Origin: Haliotis asinina
Taxonomy: Eukaryota; Mollusca; Gastropoda; Lepetellida; Haliotidae
Assembly: GCF_037392515.1 (NCBI RefSeq)
Contig: NC_090290.1
Coordinates: 2,489,978-2,553,977, forward strand
Direction: 5' to 3'
Length of the DNA stretch: 64,000 nt
The translations under genes and the position numbers were made by a program. The notes beneath the pieces were generated by a model. The model did no database searches, was not told the origin of the DNA, and worked only from the letters and a program-made list of their open reading frames with translations. Positions 1 to 12,711 of the stretch are shown piece after piece. The first letter of the stretch is position 1. Each line of letters starts with the position of its first letter.

Positions 1-3000
1 GAACCACCAACATGGCCAGTCACTGTCACTCGCACACTCGTCCTTTAGCCCGCCCACCCACCCACTCGCCAAAATGTCCACTTATTCACTCACTCAGTCC
101 CTCCCTCACACATTGGCACACGCACAGGCTGTTGTTTCCCTGGGAGGTCACGGTGTATTAAGATGCCTCATAATTACATAATGAGAAGCTGACAGATAAG
201 AACAGCTGGATAAATGAAACTCACTTCTTTATTTTATTTCATAAAGATTGCTTTACGGCATCATTAACAATGGATGAAGTTTATCGTCCCTAATGGAACT
301 TTACTCGCTTTTTTACGTCAACATGCAGACGAACAATAATGTTTGCAGCTGTCAAAATGTACAGTTTCGTTGGTTTTTGTGTAAATCAAGTAATCCTGTC
401 GGATCTATAAATGTCGAGAAGAATTTATGATTTGCGAAAATGTACAGACGATAAAGTCAATGAATGTTCAGGTGAGCTAAGAACAACATGCACACATCCT
501 GGATCGGATACATCAATGTACAGATTAATCATGTCAGACTGAGTGTTTTCAGACACGAGTGTAAATTGAAAGCTACGAGTACGTGCTTTAGCACCTTGGT
601 TAAAGACAATCGATGAACTTAATCGACAAGGGACGAAAGTGTCGCTGAGTTGTGGTCTTGGAAATGCAAGTAAGTCCAGAATGAACAGCTAGGCGCTTGC
701 AGACAGGGGCCAATATTTGGCAGAAAATTGCTATAATTATCTGGTGGTCTTCACATTTCTCCATGTACTATGTGGGATGACAACTTGATGGTCTGTTGGC
801 AAGGCCATCACGCTGTCTCCTAAACATGTCACACAATAGATGAGCTATGAAGAATATCTTATTACAGCTGTCATGAATAAGAAGGTCATCAATGGCCTTC
901 TGTAGTGGCGAAATGTGCACCTTTGTCTTTCAGTATGCACATGTTCACAATGTTTAAGTTTCTATATTGCTATCATAATTTAGGCAGTTCGCGTACTTTT
1001 TTGTGTTTTTGTAGTATATGTTCTACTTACATTTGGTACATACACTGTTTCGAAGAAAAATCAACGAATGTTTTAATTAAGTTTAGTTGTTACATTTTAC
1101 GTACCATTGTAAAAATGGAAGAGCTCTTTAACTTTTACTTTCCATGGAACGATGGAAAGCCTTGAACATATCTTAAGGTGATAGCGAACCTTCCCCGTGC
1201 TGCAACAGCTGTATTAGTACCGGGCATTCTTGTGTGTTTCGACCTTGTAAGTATGCATCGCACTTGATCGGCAGATACTCTGTTGAAAAGAACGTACTCG
1301 GAGTCGCATGCGTGGTATCTGCACTATGCCATTTAGGGCACCATATTTCATTTAAAATGCATGAGCCGGGTCTACAGCGCGTGGAAGAAACAAGTTATAC
1401 ACCACACAAGTCGAGGGGTATCTGAAAGTGAGAAGAGCTCGCCAACATGTTAAATGGCAACGAATAATGTTGACACGCAGACATGGAATTACGGTTATTT
1501 CTATTTCTTTTTCTTTTGCAGTAAACAGCCACATTTAACCGATATTCCTTAAATTTACAATACTTCAGTGTATAATTTCCCGTTCCTGCGATCGCTAACC
1601 AAACGACTGCTGTCGTGAGAAGTGGTCAAACTTCCTTCTGTTGATAGCTGCAATAATACACACCGCCTATGTTTAAGTAATGATAACTGAAGTAATTACA
1701 CATCTTAAAGGACAGTGACGCATCATGTTTTGAAGGTAGCGGCACTCTAGTGTCTTTCCAAATGAAGCCATGGTAATATGAGAGAAGACGTATTCAGATG
1801 ACAAGGTATGCTCTAGCATGGGGGTGAGTACGCTTGCCGTGTCACTGATAGAAGTGCGTTGTCAAAGTATCCACTGTAAGAATGGTCTCAAGTCAGTTTC
1901 AGATATAGAGTTTGTTAGTTACACTTCAACATCACATAGGAACTGTTTCACCAAATGAGAAGTGCGACAATTCCCAATTACATGATTTTGCTTGGACTTT
2001 TATCGTTCTCCACAAGATCCTAATTATGCAACGTTTGCAAACCCCCAGGAACAGCATCCGTTACTTGAATGAAGTTTTCCAAGAGTCCGGAATGAGGTAA
2101 CATGTATGGATTTGACCCGGTGCACATATACACAGGAAGCCCTAGCTGGAACTGGCACATGGCATGCATCCTGCAAAAAATGATATTTATGACAGTACGA
2201 TGTCACTGTAAATATCCAGGCCCACATGGCTGTCAAAACTGACGTATATGTTAATTGAGAATGACGAGTTGGACATTTTCGTTCTGTTTTAAACAGAAAA
2301 GGCGACGGCCTTTCCTGGCAGAGCTTGTTAGTCTTACAGACAAAATGACATTGAGTAGATTTGAAACTGTTTCCAAACAGCTATCTTTATCGGTTGTGAA
2401 GGATTAAGCTAAAGTTCCTAGCATAGGTACGTGTGTTCGGTATGCGACAGATGAATTGAACGGACAGATGGCAAGGACAGTATTATGTATCAATACCATA
2501 TTACTGACAGACTTGCGTTTATGTTTAAACTCCATGGTGTTTCTAAAATATACGCCACAACAAATGTTAAGAACTGAGAGTTAACTGCTATTCCTCCATA
2601 GAAACTGGTACAGGTTCAGTCTTCAGTCACGGGTTCCCAACAGTGTTTTAAGATCAGAACATTACATCAAGAACATTAAGATGCTGTGAGATATTTTGTG
2701 GAACAGTTTTTGTCTTGTGGTACAAATCAGTAAGATTTATTGGTGGGAGGTTAGGCTGCAGTAAAAGAAATGTTTCTCTGGCATATTTGTTTACCAAAAT
2801 TGACTTGGGCGATAGAGCTTTTTAAAAGTGTTTGGTAAAAAATGTGACGAGGGAGGAATACCTTTTTACCTCTTTTCTCTCAGAAATACAGCTTGGGGTG
2901 CTTAAAACGTGCTAATGAGTTGTAAATTCCATCATACTCATCATACTCATTCTTACAGACACTCATGGAAGATTGGGACGCGGCCAAGTCATTTTTTAAA

Positions 3001-5763
3001 TGGTAATAAAAAATTGTTACGTGCATATAAAAGTGTCTCGCCGATGCCCTAGAAACATTTGACCTTTTTTTATTTAGCCTTAGATACCTAGTTATGCCAA
3101 ACATGACCGAAGGCATGTAGATGGTCCTGAAATATAGGACCCGTGAAGACCCGTGATAGAACTGGTCCTTGACACAGGCTCAGTTACAAGGGTGATGTCG
3201 AATTCAAGTTGTGCAGACGATGTTGATCATTTGATTGTCTAGCCCAGGGGGATTACGTACAGGAAGCCGTAAAGTAGCTGGAACATTGGTTGGTGGGCGT
3301 ATAACGGAGTCGTATATTGTTCAATGCCGCACTTAACAATACGCCAGCTGTATGACGTCTGTTAAATATTCGGAAAACCCCTTGATTGTCATGACCACCG
3401 TTCAATGCGATTTGGAAACGAGACATGCATTAACTACATGACTGAGACCACAAAGCTAGGTGGGCTTATTACGGAGAAATATTAATATGATGAACGCACT
3501 GATCGCGAATGTTAGGTTCGACGATGTAGTTACACTGTAACCTTTTTCCCTCGGTTTGCTCAATGTACATTCCCCGGTTCCTCTTATGTATCAAGGTGAC
3601 ACACTCACATTAGTAGGAAAGCGAATTTGAACACTGCAGACTCGTGGTCATACGTATGAATGTGACTCCGTTCATCTGTGATATCAATCAAATATAACAA
3701 ATATCTCTTTGGAAAGCATTTATGTATAATGATGCGCCCTATCTTACACTATTCCAAACGAAGTATGAAAATATAAAAGTACTCCTTAGGAGGTGTCTCC
3801 GATATGGAAGTGTCTCTTGTTATTGGCAATCGATTCCTAGTATTGCATCCGTTCAACATCCTTCCATCCACCTCCGCAGCATCATCACACTTCATGCCAA
3901 TGAAATACTGAACGCTGGGAATAGCACAAGTCCACTCCTGAAATGATATTAAACCTGGTAATGGCGTACTATATTTTTCACCTTGCTATTCAAACAACAT
4001 GTCTACCGCATCATCCGATGGACAAGCCCTACATAGCTCTATTTCCGAGTCTGGCATTTGAAATACAAGACACAGGACCCTACGGCAAGAATCCAATTAG
4101 AACCAAGGTACAGTCACAAAGACCGACAGGATTGGATTATGGACCTATCGCATGCGGTACATACTGCAGTGTCCTTCCGTCTCAATCGGCGATCGTAAAA
4201 TGTGATCCATGTACCAGCGATAAGTGTATCTGATGGGATGGCTGATGTTTCATGCCATTTCTGTCGCTTTCTATGAATTGGAGGCATATGTTTCTTCATA
4301 GCGTCATCTCGCCTTTGTTGTTATGGCCCATTTGTGCAAATAGGTATAGATTATGTAAATAAAACGCAGCCCTGTAAGACAAGCTAACTGGTTCATAAAC
4401 AAATTAAAAAGGAAAACACAAACACACAGGACAAAACAAATATACTCAAATACGTACACAAAAACAACTATTATGACTGACTTGAAGCTAGATATGTGGA
4501 TTTAGCAACTGATATTTCTGTTATGATACTCTTCTCACATTGCATGAAAAACTCCGCATAGGACTGCAAGATGAACAGCTCGGATAGTAAGCGAGTAAGC
4601 GAGACAGGTTCGATGAGTGGTTCGAATCCAACGATGGGGATTGTCGGCGTTTTGTTGATAACGTCTGTACAATGCAGCACTTTAAGCTGCTGGGGTGTTC
4701 CCGTTTCAAGCATTTCACTGGCTCGCCATCTTTCACATTAAGTTAGCCTTGGCATAGAGAAAAGCAAGCAGATTCTTCCAAATTTGTCTTCGTACCCATC
4801 GACGCCTACGCAATGATTTGGGTTACAATGATTCGACATTTAGTGCCACTGGTGTAAAGGGCACATACAATGCCTATTTTCCGTGTACTCCTCAAATTTG
4901 GCTTGAAAGCATGAAAATCGAAATGAAAACTAACGACAGGGCCCTGTCTGGGTTATTGATTGAGCTTAGTTTAAAGAATAATGAAATAGTTTAAATAATA
5001 ATGAAATGTGTAATAATAAAATCTTATTTATACAAACAACTGTGTTGAACTTTTGCCTTTGAATATGCATAAACGAAATTGTAAGGATTCGTAACGCGTT
5101 GTCGGGAGTATTTATAGACATATGCTGTCTCATTGTGCATTGGAACATCTAACAATGAAAATTTAAGAATGTTCCAACTTCTCCCCCCAGTACTGGACTT
5201 GCATAATGGTCATGTAGACTTGTATCCAACCATATCCGCGAAGGATCTGTCAAAGTATACGAAAGTAGTAGAAGCGCACGTTAAATGTAAAGTCTTTTCA
5301 CATACCAGCCCATGGCACAACAGAGGGTTAGTAGGCTCAGTATGATATTTTTCGTGTGCACACATGTCCCGCTAAGGCAGGAATAGGATTATTAGCATGT
5401 GTATAAAACTATGTGCATCAAGATTTGGGATCCATCAACACCTTGAACATCATTAGCCAAGCTAATTTCACTCGGGGAATGCTTGGTACATGTAGAAGTA
5501 GTATTCATTGTTTCCGCGCTATTCTGGGGTGCTCCTAATTATGGTGGAATGGAGTAGATATTGTTTCCCCACAAGTGCATTTCCGTGAAGTGGTGTGTCT
5601 TTATCTTCCCCTGGGGCTTCGTCTTAAAGTACTGCTGAAGGCGGTACTTAGCTACACGATTTCATAATGAGAGGCTCAAGGAGTGCTGTTGTGTCGCGGA
5701 AGGCATTATTTTACGTTTCAGTGAACGAAAGAGTCTAACGTTCATACTGCTGAGTGTGGAGCT
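1..5763. other. Gene-poor stretch, no recognised gene
   Basis: I see no reading frame with a recognisable domain. The longest open frames (under 100 codons) have no conserved motif and no convincing splice context. The sequence is AT-rich with ordinary composition. The only assignable item is a worn SINE-like repeat near 3325-3465. A short AT-rich patch near 4970-5030 repeats an 'ataatgaaat' motif. Exons of a gene whose other exons lie outside the window cannot be excluded. Confidence 0.6.
3325..3465 (-). repeat. Degenerate SINE-like repeat, family 2
   Basis: The segment follows the family 2 order seen best at 36652-36925: 'ccgcact..caata', 'ccagct.tatg', 'taaat.atcg', a block like 'ccagtgatcaacagcatgagcatcgat', then a 'gacatg' block. 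Many substitutions and small gaps make it an old copy. Sense is taken as ending in the CTCACTCAC-type tail, so this copy is on the minus strand. The tail itself is not visible. Confidence 0.5.
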
Positions 5764-5977
5764 GTGACTGATCATGATGGTGATTGTTGTGTGTGACTGA
5801 TCATGATGGTGATTGTTGTGTGTGACTGATCATGATGGTGATTGTTGTGTGTGACTGATCATGATGGTGATTGTTGTGTGTGACTGATAGTGATGGTGAT
5901 TGTTGTGTGTGACTGATCATGATGGTGATTGTTGTGTGTGACTGATAGTGATGGTGATTGTTGTGTGTGACTGATCA
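5764..5977 (+). repeat. 29-bp minisatellite, left block
   Basis: About 7.4 head-to-tail copies of a 29-bp unit containing 'gtgtgactgatcatgatgg' followed by 'tgattgttgt'. Two units read 'gatagtgatgg' instead of 'gatcatgatgg'. The block stops inside a unit, after 'gactgatca', where LINE sequence begins. The array resumes at 8458 with 'catgatggtg', so the two blocks are one array split by the LINE. Confidence 0.95.
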
Positions 5978-8457
5978 GATAGAGGTTTGCCATTCAAAAA
6001 CCATTTTTCTTTAGAGGCCACAGGGCCCCCTCTTCTAAAGATAACTATGTTTGTTTTTTTCAAAATTTACAGATAATTTCCATTCATTTGTATAACATTC
6101 CAAAATATTCAGTTGGTTTTGTAGACCAACAATAGTATCTGACACTAAAATTACATCATCGGCAAAAAGGAGGATAAAAATTTCGATAATATCTGGAACC
6201 ATTTGCACACCATGTTTGCCTGAATTAGAAATATCATAATACAGTTCGCTTATAAAGAAGGAGAACAATATAGGACTTAAAATACACCCTTGCCGAACTC
6301 CCATGGGGCAGTCAAAAAAATCGGTGACATCATCACCACAACGAACACATGATTTTATATTCAAGTACATAGATTTTAAAATAGTGTACATTTTCCCCTG
6401 TAAACCAGATTTTCGTAAGCAGTACCATAATTTAGAACGATCCACAGAGTCAAAGGCTTTCTTAAAATCAACAAATGCTACATAGAGTTTGTTTTTATTA
6501 CGCGACAGACATTTTTGTATTATCGCATATAATGTAAAGATATGATCAATGGCTGAATATTGTTTTCTAAAAGCCGCCTGGCATTCAGGAATTAAGTTTC
6601 TCATATTTGACCAGTTTGAAATTCTTTTGTTTAAAACAGTTGTAAATATTTTCCCAATAACACTCATTAAAGATATGCCTCTGTAATTATCTGGATTGTC
6701 TTTAGTCCCTTTTTTATGTATAGGTATAATGACTGAACGAGACCAACTTTCGGGGAACGAACCACTTTCGAATACAGTATTAAAACACTTATGGATGAAG
6801 GGCATTAACACGGCTTGAGAACATTTAACCATTTCGATTATAATGTTATCGGGACCAGCTGCTTTTCCGCTCTTTAAACTACTTATAGCATTCTTAATCT
6901 CATCAACTGAAATGTGCGTTTCCAAAATCATTTGATCAACAGTGTCAAATTCATTCGAAGGGAAGTTATCATCATCGAATGTGTACCCATCACTTGGAAA
7001 AACGGCATCATTAGAAAAAACCCTCATGAAATGCGTCATCCATTCACTTTTTGAAATATTACTTTTTGGATTTGATCTCTTTCTAAATGAACGAATTTGT
7101 TTCCAGAACATAGTAGTATTGTTGATAGAATCATTCAATCTGTTCAGTCTTTTATTACACAGGTTAGATTTGAATTTTCTGCATGAAGCTTTGTACATGT
7201 TCCTCATTTTACAAAAATAATATCTGTTGCTCTCCGAGGGTCTACACCGAAAACGTCTAAGTGCTTTACGCGCGTCTCGTCGTGCAGTTTTACACTCGTC
7301 ATTTAAGGGTGCTTTATGGTTTTGCTTAAAAGGCTTAATCTTTTTCTTCATACAATCTGCTGAAACTAATATGACATAGACAAACTCATCTAGAGCTCCC
7401 TTTAGATCGAACTCGAGCTGTAATAAGAGACGGTCATTGTAAAGTGATAATTTACTTTTCAAATTATCTAGAAATGTTTCGCAGAAGGCGTCATTCCAAA
7501 CAATCTTTTCTTTATAATCATCAATATGGCTATTGTTATCTGAGCTGTTCATATTGGGAAACTGGCAAGTCAGTTCTAATGGTAAATGGTCGGAGTCTAC
7601 TCTGTCTCCAATATTTAACGAGTTAATACATTGAAAGAAATCTGGTGAACCAATAAAATAGTCATTGACACTTGATCCATGTTGCCCATGAAACGTATAT
7701 TCGCCTTGCGAGTCTCCATTCACTCTACCGTTCGCTATGAAAAGGTTGAAGGAATAGCATAAGTCTAATAACAAATTACCAAAGTTATTAACAACACTGT
7801 CGTGAGAATTTCGATCATCGATAGGATAGATGTCACTATCAGCGCACGCTTGAAATATATGATTCATATTATCATCATCATCAAGACTAAGGCACACATT
7901 GTTTTGTTTTCCTGTGCGGGCATTCAGATCTCCACAGATGACAGTGTGACTTTCAGCAAAGTCAGGGAGATTCGCTAGTAGATATTGCTCCAGTTGTTCA
8001 ATATTACATTTGCGATTCGTATGCTTATAATATGTTGAACCAATAGGAGGGATATAAGTGCACATTAAATTCAAATCTTTATCAAGTGAAAACAATTCCT
8101 TTAAGAATTTGATACAGATGAAATTATCGATATCAGATGCTAATTGTCTATACATATTTCTAAGCGAATGGTGAATACAAATACAAACACCACCTGACAG
8201 TCTACCGTGATCTGACAACTTGACGGCAGGGCTATAATACACATCATACCCATCCAGCCAAATGAAGGAGATGCTGGTTACAAATGTCTCAGTCAAACAT
8301 ATAATATGAAATTTACCAATGTAATCAATAAAACTAATGTCATCAATCTTTTCAGTAAGCCCATTTATGTTCCAACATAGAAAGTGGGTTCTCTCACTAA
8401 CAGATTCAATCCGAGTGAGGCAATGATTATGATCACCGGTGTCATTTCTAAGAGGAC
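5978..8457 (-). pseudogene. Non-LTR retrotransposon (LINE) fragment: APE endonuclease and reverse transcriptase
   Basis: The minus strand has a long open frame (6035-8296 from its first Met, 753 codons) coding the ORF2-type protein of a LINE, which nicks target DNA and copies element RNA into it. The frame stays open upstream of that Met to the array edge and adds the N-terminal endonuclease motif 'WNINGL' and 'LTET'. Then come 'GDLNARTG' (about residues 122-129) and 'DSDHLPL' (234-240), both APE endonuclease signatures. Reverse transcriptase follows: 'GKAAGPDNI' (477-485), 'FVDFKKAFDSV' (608-618), 'GVRQGCILSP' (666-675) and the catalytic 'FADD' (711-714). A run of seven T at 6054-6060 shifts the frame; one base fewer would keep typical RT sequence ('VIFRRGG', 'KEKWFLNGK') open to the left edge. 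The thumb end, 3' UTR and tail are missing, so the piece is cut at both ends. Clade not assigned. Confidence 0.93.
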
Positions 8458-10508
8458 CATGATGGTGATTGTTGTGTGTGACTGATCATGATGGTGATTG
8501 TTGTGTGTGACTGATCATGATGGTGATTGTTGTGTGTGACTGATCATGATGGTGATTGTTGTGTGTGACTGATCATGATGGTGATTGTTGTGTGTGACTG
8601 ATCATGCTGGTGATTGTTGTGTGTGACTGATCATGATGGTGATTGTTGTGTGTGACTGATCATGATGGTGATTGTTGTGTGTGACTGATCATGATGGTGA
8701 TTGTTGTGTGTGACTGATCATGATGGTGATTGTTGTGTGTGACTGATAATGATGGTGATTGTTGTGTGTGACTGATAGTGATGGTGATTGTTGTGTGTGA
8801 CTGATAGTGATGGTGATTGTTGTGTGTGACTGATCATGATGGTGATTGTTGTGTGTGACTGATCATGATGGTGATTGTTGTGTGTGACTGATCATGATGG
8901 TGATTGTTGTGTGTGACTGATAATGATGGTGATTTTTGTGTGTGACTGATAGTGATGGTCATTGTTGTGTGTGACTGATAGTGATGGTGATTGTTGTGTG
9001 TGACTGATCATGATGGTGATTGTTGTGTGTGACTGATCATGATGGTGATTGTTGTGTGTGACTGATCATGATGGTGATTGTTGTGTGTGACTGATCATGC
9101 TGGTGATTGTTGTGTGTGACTGATCATGATGGTGATTGTTGTGTGTGACTGATCATGATGGTGATTGTTGTGTGTGACTGATAGTGATGGTGATTGTTGT
9201 GTGTGACTGATCATGATGGTGATTGTTGTGTGTGACTGATCATGATGGTGATTGTTGTGTGTGACTGATCATGCTGGTGATTGTTGTGTGTGACTGATCA
9301 TGCTGGTGATTGTTGTGTGTGACTGATCATGATGGTGATTGTTGTGTGTGACTGATCATGATGGTGATTGTTGTGTGTGACTGATCATGATGGTGATTGT
9401 TGTGTGTGACTGATCATGATGGTGATTGTTGTGTGTGACTGATCATGCTGGTGATTGTTGTGTGTGACTGATCATGATGGTGATTGTTGTGTGTGACTGA
9501 TCATGATGGTGATTGTTGTGTGTGACTGATCATGATGGTGATTGTTGTGTGTGACTGATCATGATGGTGATTGTTGTGTGTGACTGATCATGATGGTGAT
9601 TGTTGTGTGTGACTGATCATGCTGGTGATTGTTGTGTGTGACTGATCATGCTGGTGATTGTTGTGTGTGACTGATAGTGATGGTGATTGTTGTGTGTGAC
9701 TGATCATGATGGTGATTGTTGTGTGTGACTGATCATGATGGTGATTGTTGTGTGTGACTGATCATGATGGTGATTGTTGTGTGTGACTGATCATGATGGT
9801 GATTGTTGTGTGTGACTGATCATGATGGTGATTGTTGTGTGTGACTGATCATGATGGTGATTGTTGTGTGTGACTGATCATGATGGTGATTGTTGTGTGT
9901 GACTGATAGTGATGGTGATTGTTGTGTGACTGATCATGATGGTGATTGTTGTGTGTGACTGATCATGATGGTGATTGTTGTGTGTGACTGATAGTGATGG
10001 TGATTGTTGTGTGACTGATCATGATGGCGATTGTTGTGTGACTGATAGTGATGGTGATTGTTGCGTGTGACTGATCATGATGGTGACTGTTGTGTGTGAC
10101 TGATCATGATGGTGATTGTTGTGTGTGACTGATCATGATGGTGATTGTTGTGTGTGACTGATCATGATGGTGATTGTTGTGTGTGACTGATCATGATGGT
10201 GATTGTTGTGTGTGACTGATAGTGATGGTGATTGTTGTGTGACTGATCATGATGGCGATTGTTGTGTGTGACTGATAGTGATGGTGATTGTTGTGTGACT
10301 GATCATGATGGCGATTGTTGTGTGACTGATAGTGATGGTCATTGTTGTGTGTGACTGATCATGATGGTGACTGTTGTGTGTGACTGATCATGATGGTGAC
10401 TGTTGTGTGTGACTGATCATGATGGTGATTGTTGTGTGTGACTGATCATGATGGTGATTATTGTGTGTGACTGATCATGATGGTGATTGTTGTGTGTGAC
10501 TGATAGTG
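8458..10508 (+). repeat. 29-bp minisatellite, main block
   Basis: About 70 further copies of the same unit. Most copies are identical except for a few variant positions. Recurrent types are 'gatcatgatgg' (commonest), 'gatagtgatgg', 'gatcatgctgg' and 'gataatgatgg'. From about 9920 a 27-bp version lacking one 'gt' also appears, often with 'gatggcgatt'. Each unit with 'ctgatcatg' contains the palindrome TGATCA. The plus strand is rich in G and T (about ten G to two C per unit). Confidence 0.97.
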
Positions 10509-11095
10509 ATCGGGGGCTGTTTTGTGTGATTGTGATGGTGATTGTTGTGTGTGACTGACTGTGATGGTGATTGTTGTGTGTGACTGATAGTGATGGTGAT
10601 TGTTGTGTGTGGCTGAGTGTGATGGAGATTGTTTGTGTGACTGATTATGATGGTGATTGTTGTGTGTGGCTGAGGGTGTGTGATGTGTGGTCTGATTGTG
10701 GTATGTGACTGACTGCCATAGTGGTTGTTGTGTGTGACTGATTTTGATAGTGACTCTTGTGAATGATCGATTGTGATATGGGCGTTGTGTGTGACTGATT
10801 GTTGACTGATCCGGGTGACTGACTGTTATGGTGATTGCTGTATGTGACTGACTGTGATGGTGATTCTTGTGTGTGACACTGACTGTGATAGTGATTGCTG
10901 TGTGTGGCTGACTGTGATGGTGATTCTTGAAAGTGTGACTGTGGTAGTGATTGTATTACTGTGATTGCATGTTATGTTGCTTTTTGTTTGTGAGTGACCG
11001 AATGGTGATTTTAGTGTGTGACTGCGACGCTGATTGTTGAGTGTGTCTGATTGTGAAGGTGATTATTGTTTGTGACTGAGGTTGATGTGATTTTT
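10509..11095 (+). repeat. Degenerate edge of the 29-bp minisatellite
   Basis: Imperfect derivatives of the unit continue ('gtgtgactgactgtgatggt', 'gtgtggctgagtgtgatgg', 'gtgtgactgcgacgctgatt') with changing spacing. They fade into the repeat relic at about 11100. This is the usual pattern of an old array edge not homogenised with the centre. Confidence 0.85.
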
Positions 11096-11099
11096 CTGT

Positions 11100-11445
11100 G
11101 AAACGTTTTAAAGCCACCAAGGCCTACGGATAAAAGCCACATGATTGCACTACAACATTAGCTATATGGTCACAACCGGATCTTTATTTCAAAAGTTGTA
11201 TGCCACAGCTCATGGACATCAGCTACCTCCGCACGTCCGCGCCAAAATCATGGAGTACCCAAGACAGCGATATCTCACACTTTTAATTCGTTTATTAATT
11301 TCAGCCATGTTCGGTCTGGAATCAATCGGCAACAGCATTCCATGGGTCGTCTATATATCATTTCCTAGACAGTAAGTATGCATTTCTTTCCAAAACATCG
11401 GCAACCATACTCATTATCTGCCACGTTATAGTCACTGTCACTATA
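11100..11445 (+). mobile_element. Decayed single arm of the foldback element family
   Basis: This stretch aligns throughout with the left arm of the palindrome at 48682-49837 (about 48825-49180). Shared landmarks in order: 'ggcc.acgga', 'agctatat.atggtcacaa', 'cagctacctccgca', 'gccaaaatcatgga', 'tttaattcgtttattaatt', 'gacagtaag' and 'ggcaa.c.tactca'. No inverted second arm follows and the outer terminal part is missing. It is therefore half of an old copy, much more diverged than the pair at 49 kb. An open frame at 11145-11375 lies inside it and I do not treat it as a gene. Confidence 0.8.
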
Positions 11446-12711
11446 CATTTGTACATGAATGCTGACTGAATATTATCATTAAACCATTATACTAGCTTTG
11501 AGATATTCTCATATGCTTTCACATAAATCACAGTCATACAATCAAACAACCATACAAACAAATTGACAGATGCGAGTCCTCCTGACAAAATACATAAGTC
11601 CACAAACATTCAAATTAATTTCAAACTTTCCACGTTTTTAATCGTAGAAAACGTCTCAATGGTGATCTACTAACTCACTCACTCACAGGTGGGATCGTTT
11701 AGAAAACTATGTGCAAGAACGACTTCCATCTCTTTCAAGTCTCTGCGTCTAGTCCATTGTAAGGTTTAATAATTTGATAATTCAAGAAGAGGAAGTGAGT
11801 TGTGCATGTGATTGATGCGCTCAAATTTCCAGCGTAGACACCTAATTGGATAAAAAGCCAATCAAGGGACATTCACATGTATAAATGTACTCGGTACAAT
11901 AGACCCTATAAAAGTAGGATTGTACTCGTATTATATTATTACACAGACTGTTTTACTTTTGTAGTGCATTTATGGAAGGATAACAATGACACATTTACCG
12001 ATGTGCTACTTTATGCAATTTGTGACTGGCATTCTTCGATAAATGCACATAAAACGTAAAACGATCCCTAAGTACATATATGTTTGCCAGTCTGTCTGTT
12101 GTATCTGAACCTTGAACATGAGACGAGATGTTTAATATCATCACAATGAAGCTGGCGCTTGTTTTGTCCCTACAAAATGATCACCGCCATTGACAGATGG
12201 CAATTTTCATGACGAACGGATCAAATTGAAAAGGATATAGTGATTATATCAATATATGTGCTTGTTTCTGGCAAATATCGCGCACAGAGGTCGAGTAAGG
12301 TATCTAAATTTGGTCAAGAACATTCTCCTTGCACTGATTTGGTTGTAACATTGCTTGAAGTTCCATTTTCTTATAAAGATGGTAGAGGCTTCAGATCTCT
12401 TCAGATCTGACTCATTAAAGTCTTCCACATTAAGAGATGGTACGTGAAATGGTCCAGCGGTATTTTACAGAGAAATGGAGCGTTAGAGGTTGGTCTTATG
12501 AACATATTTGAAAGTTTCAAAACCTGATGAAATGTTTTCACAGTAAATCCACAAATCAATATCAAATCTTGCACTACACATCTCCTGAGGAAACTGAGGA
12601 AAGGACTCCAATCGTACAATTGTTGGATAATTTACAGAATAAACTCACATACATTTCAAACGCAAAAGAGCATATTTACCTTTGGTACTGTTGCCCTTCG
12701 AGAGAAACATA
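11446..12711. other. No recognised feature
   Basis: AT-rich sequence between the foldback relic and the Tc1-type element. I see no domain-bearing frame, RNA gene or repeat family that I can name. Confidence 0.5.

Noticed and set aside
3722..4233. Two consecutive plus-strand frames (74 and 96 codons)
   Set aside because: They nearly abut but share no frame or motif, and there is no start context or domain to support a gene.
6303..7626. Plus-strand frames at 6303, 6942 and 7444
   Set aside because: They are antisense shadows of the LINE frame.
5764..10508. CRISPR array
   Set aside because: Units are strictly head-to-tail with no variable spacers, and the context is an animal genome. It is a minisatellite.
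11145..11375. 76-codon plus-strand frame
   Set aside because: It lies wholly inside the foldback arm relic, and the matching region of the intact arm does not keep the same protein sequence.
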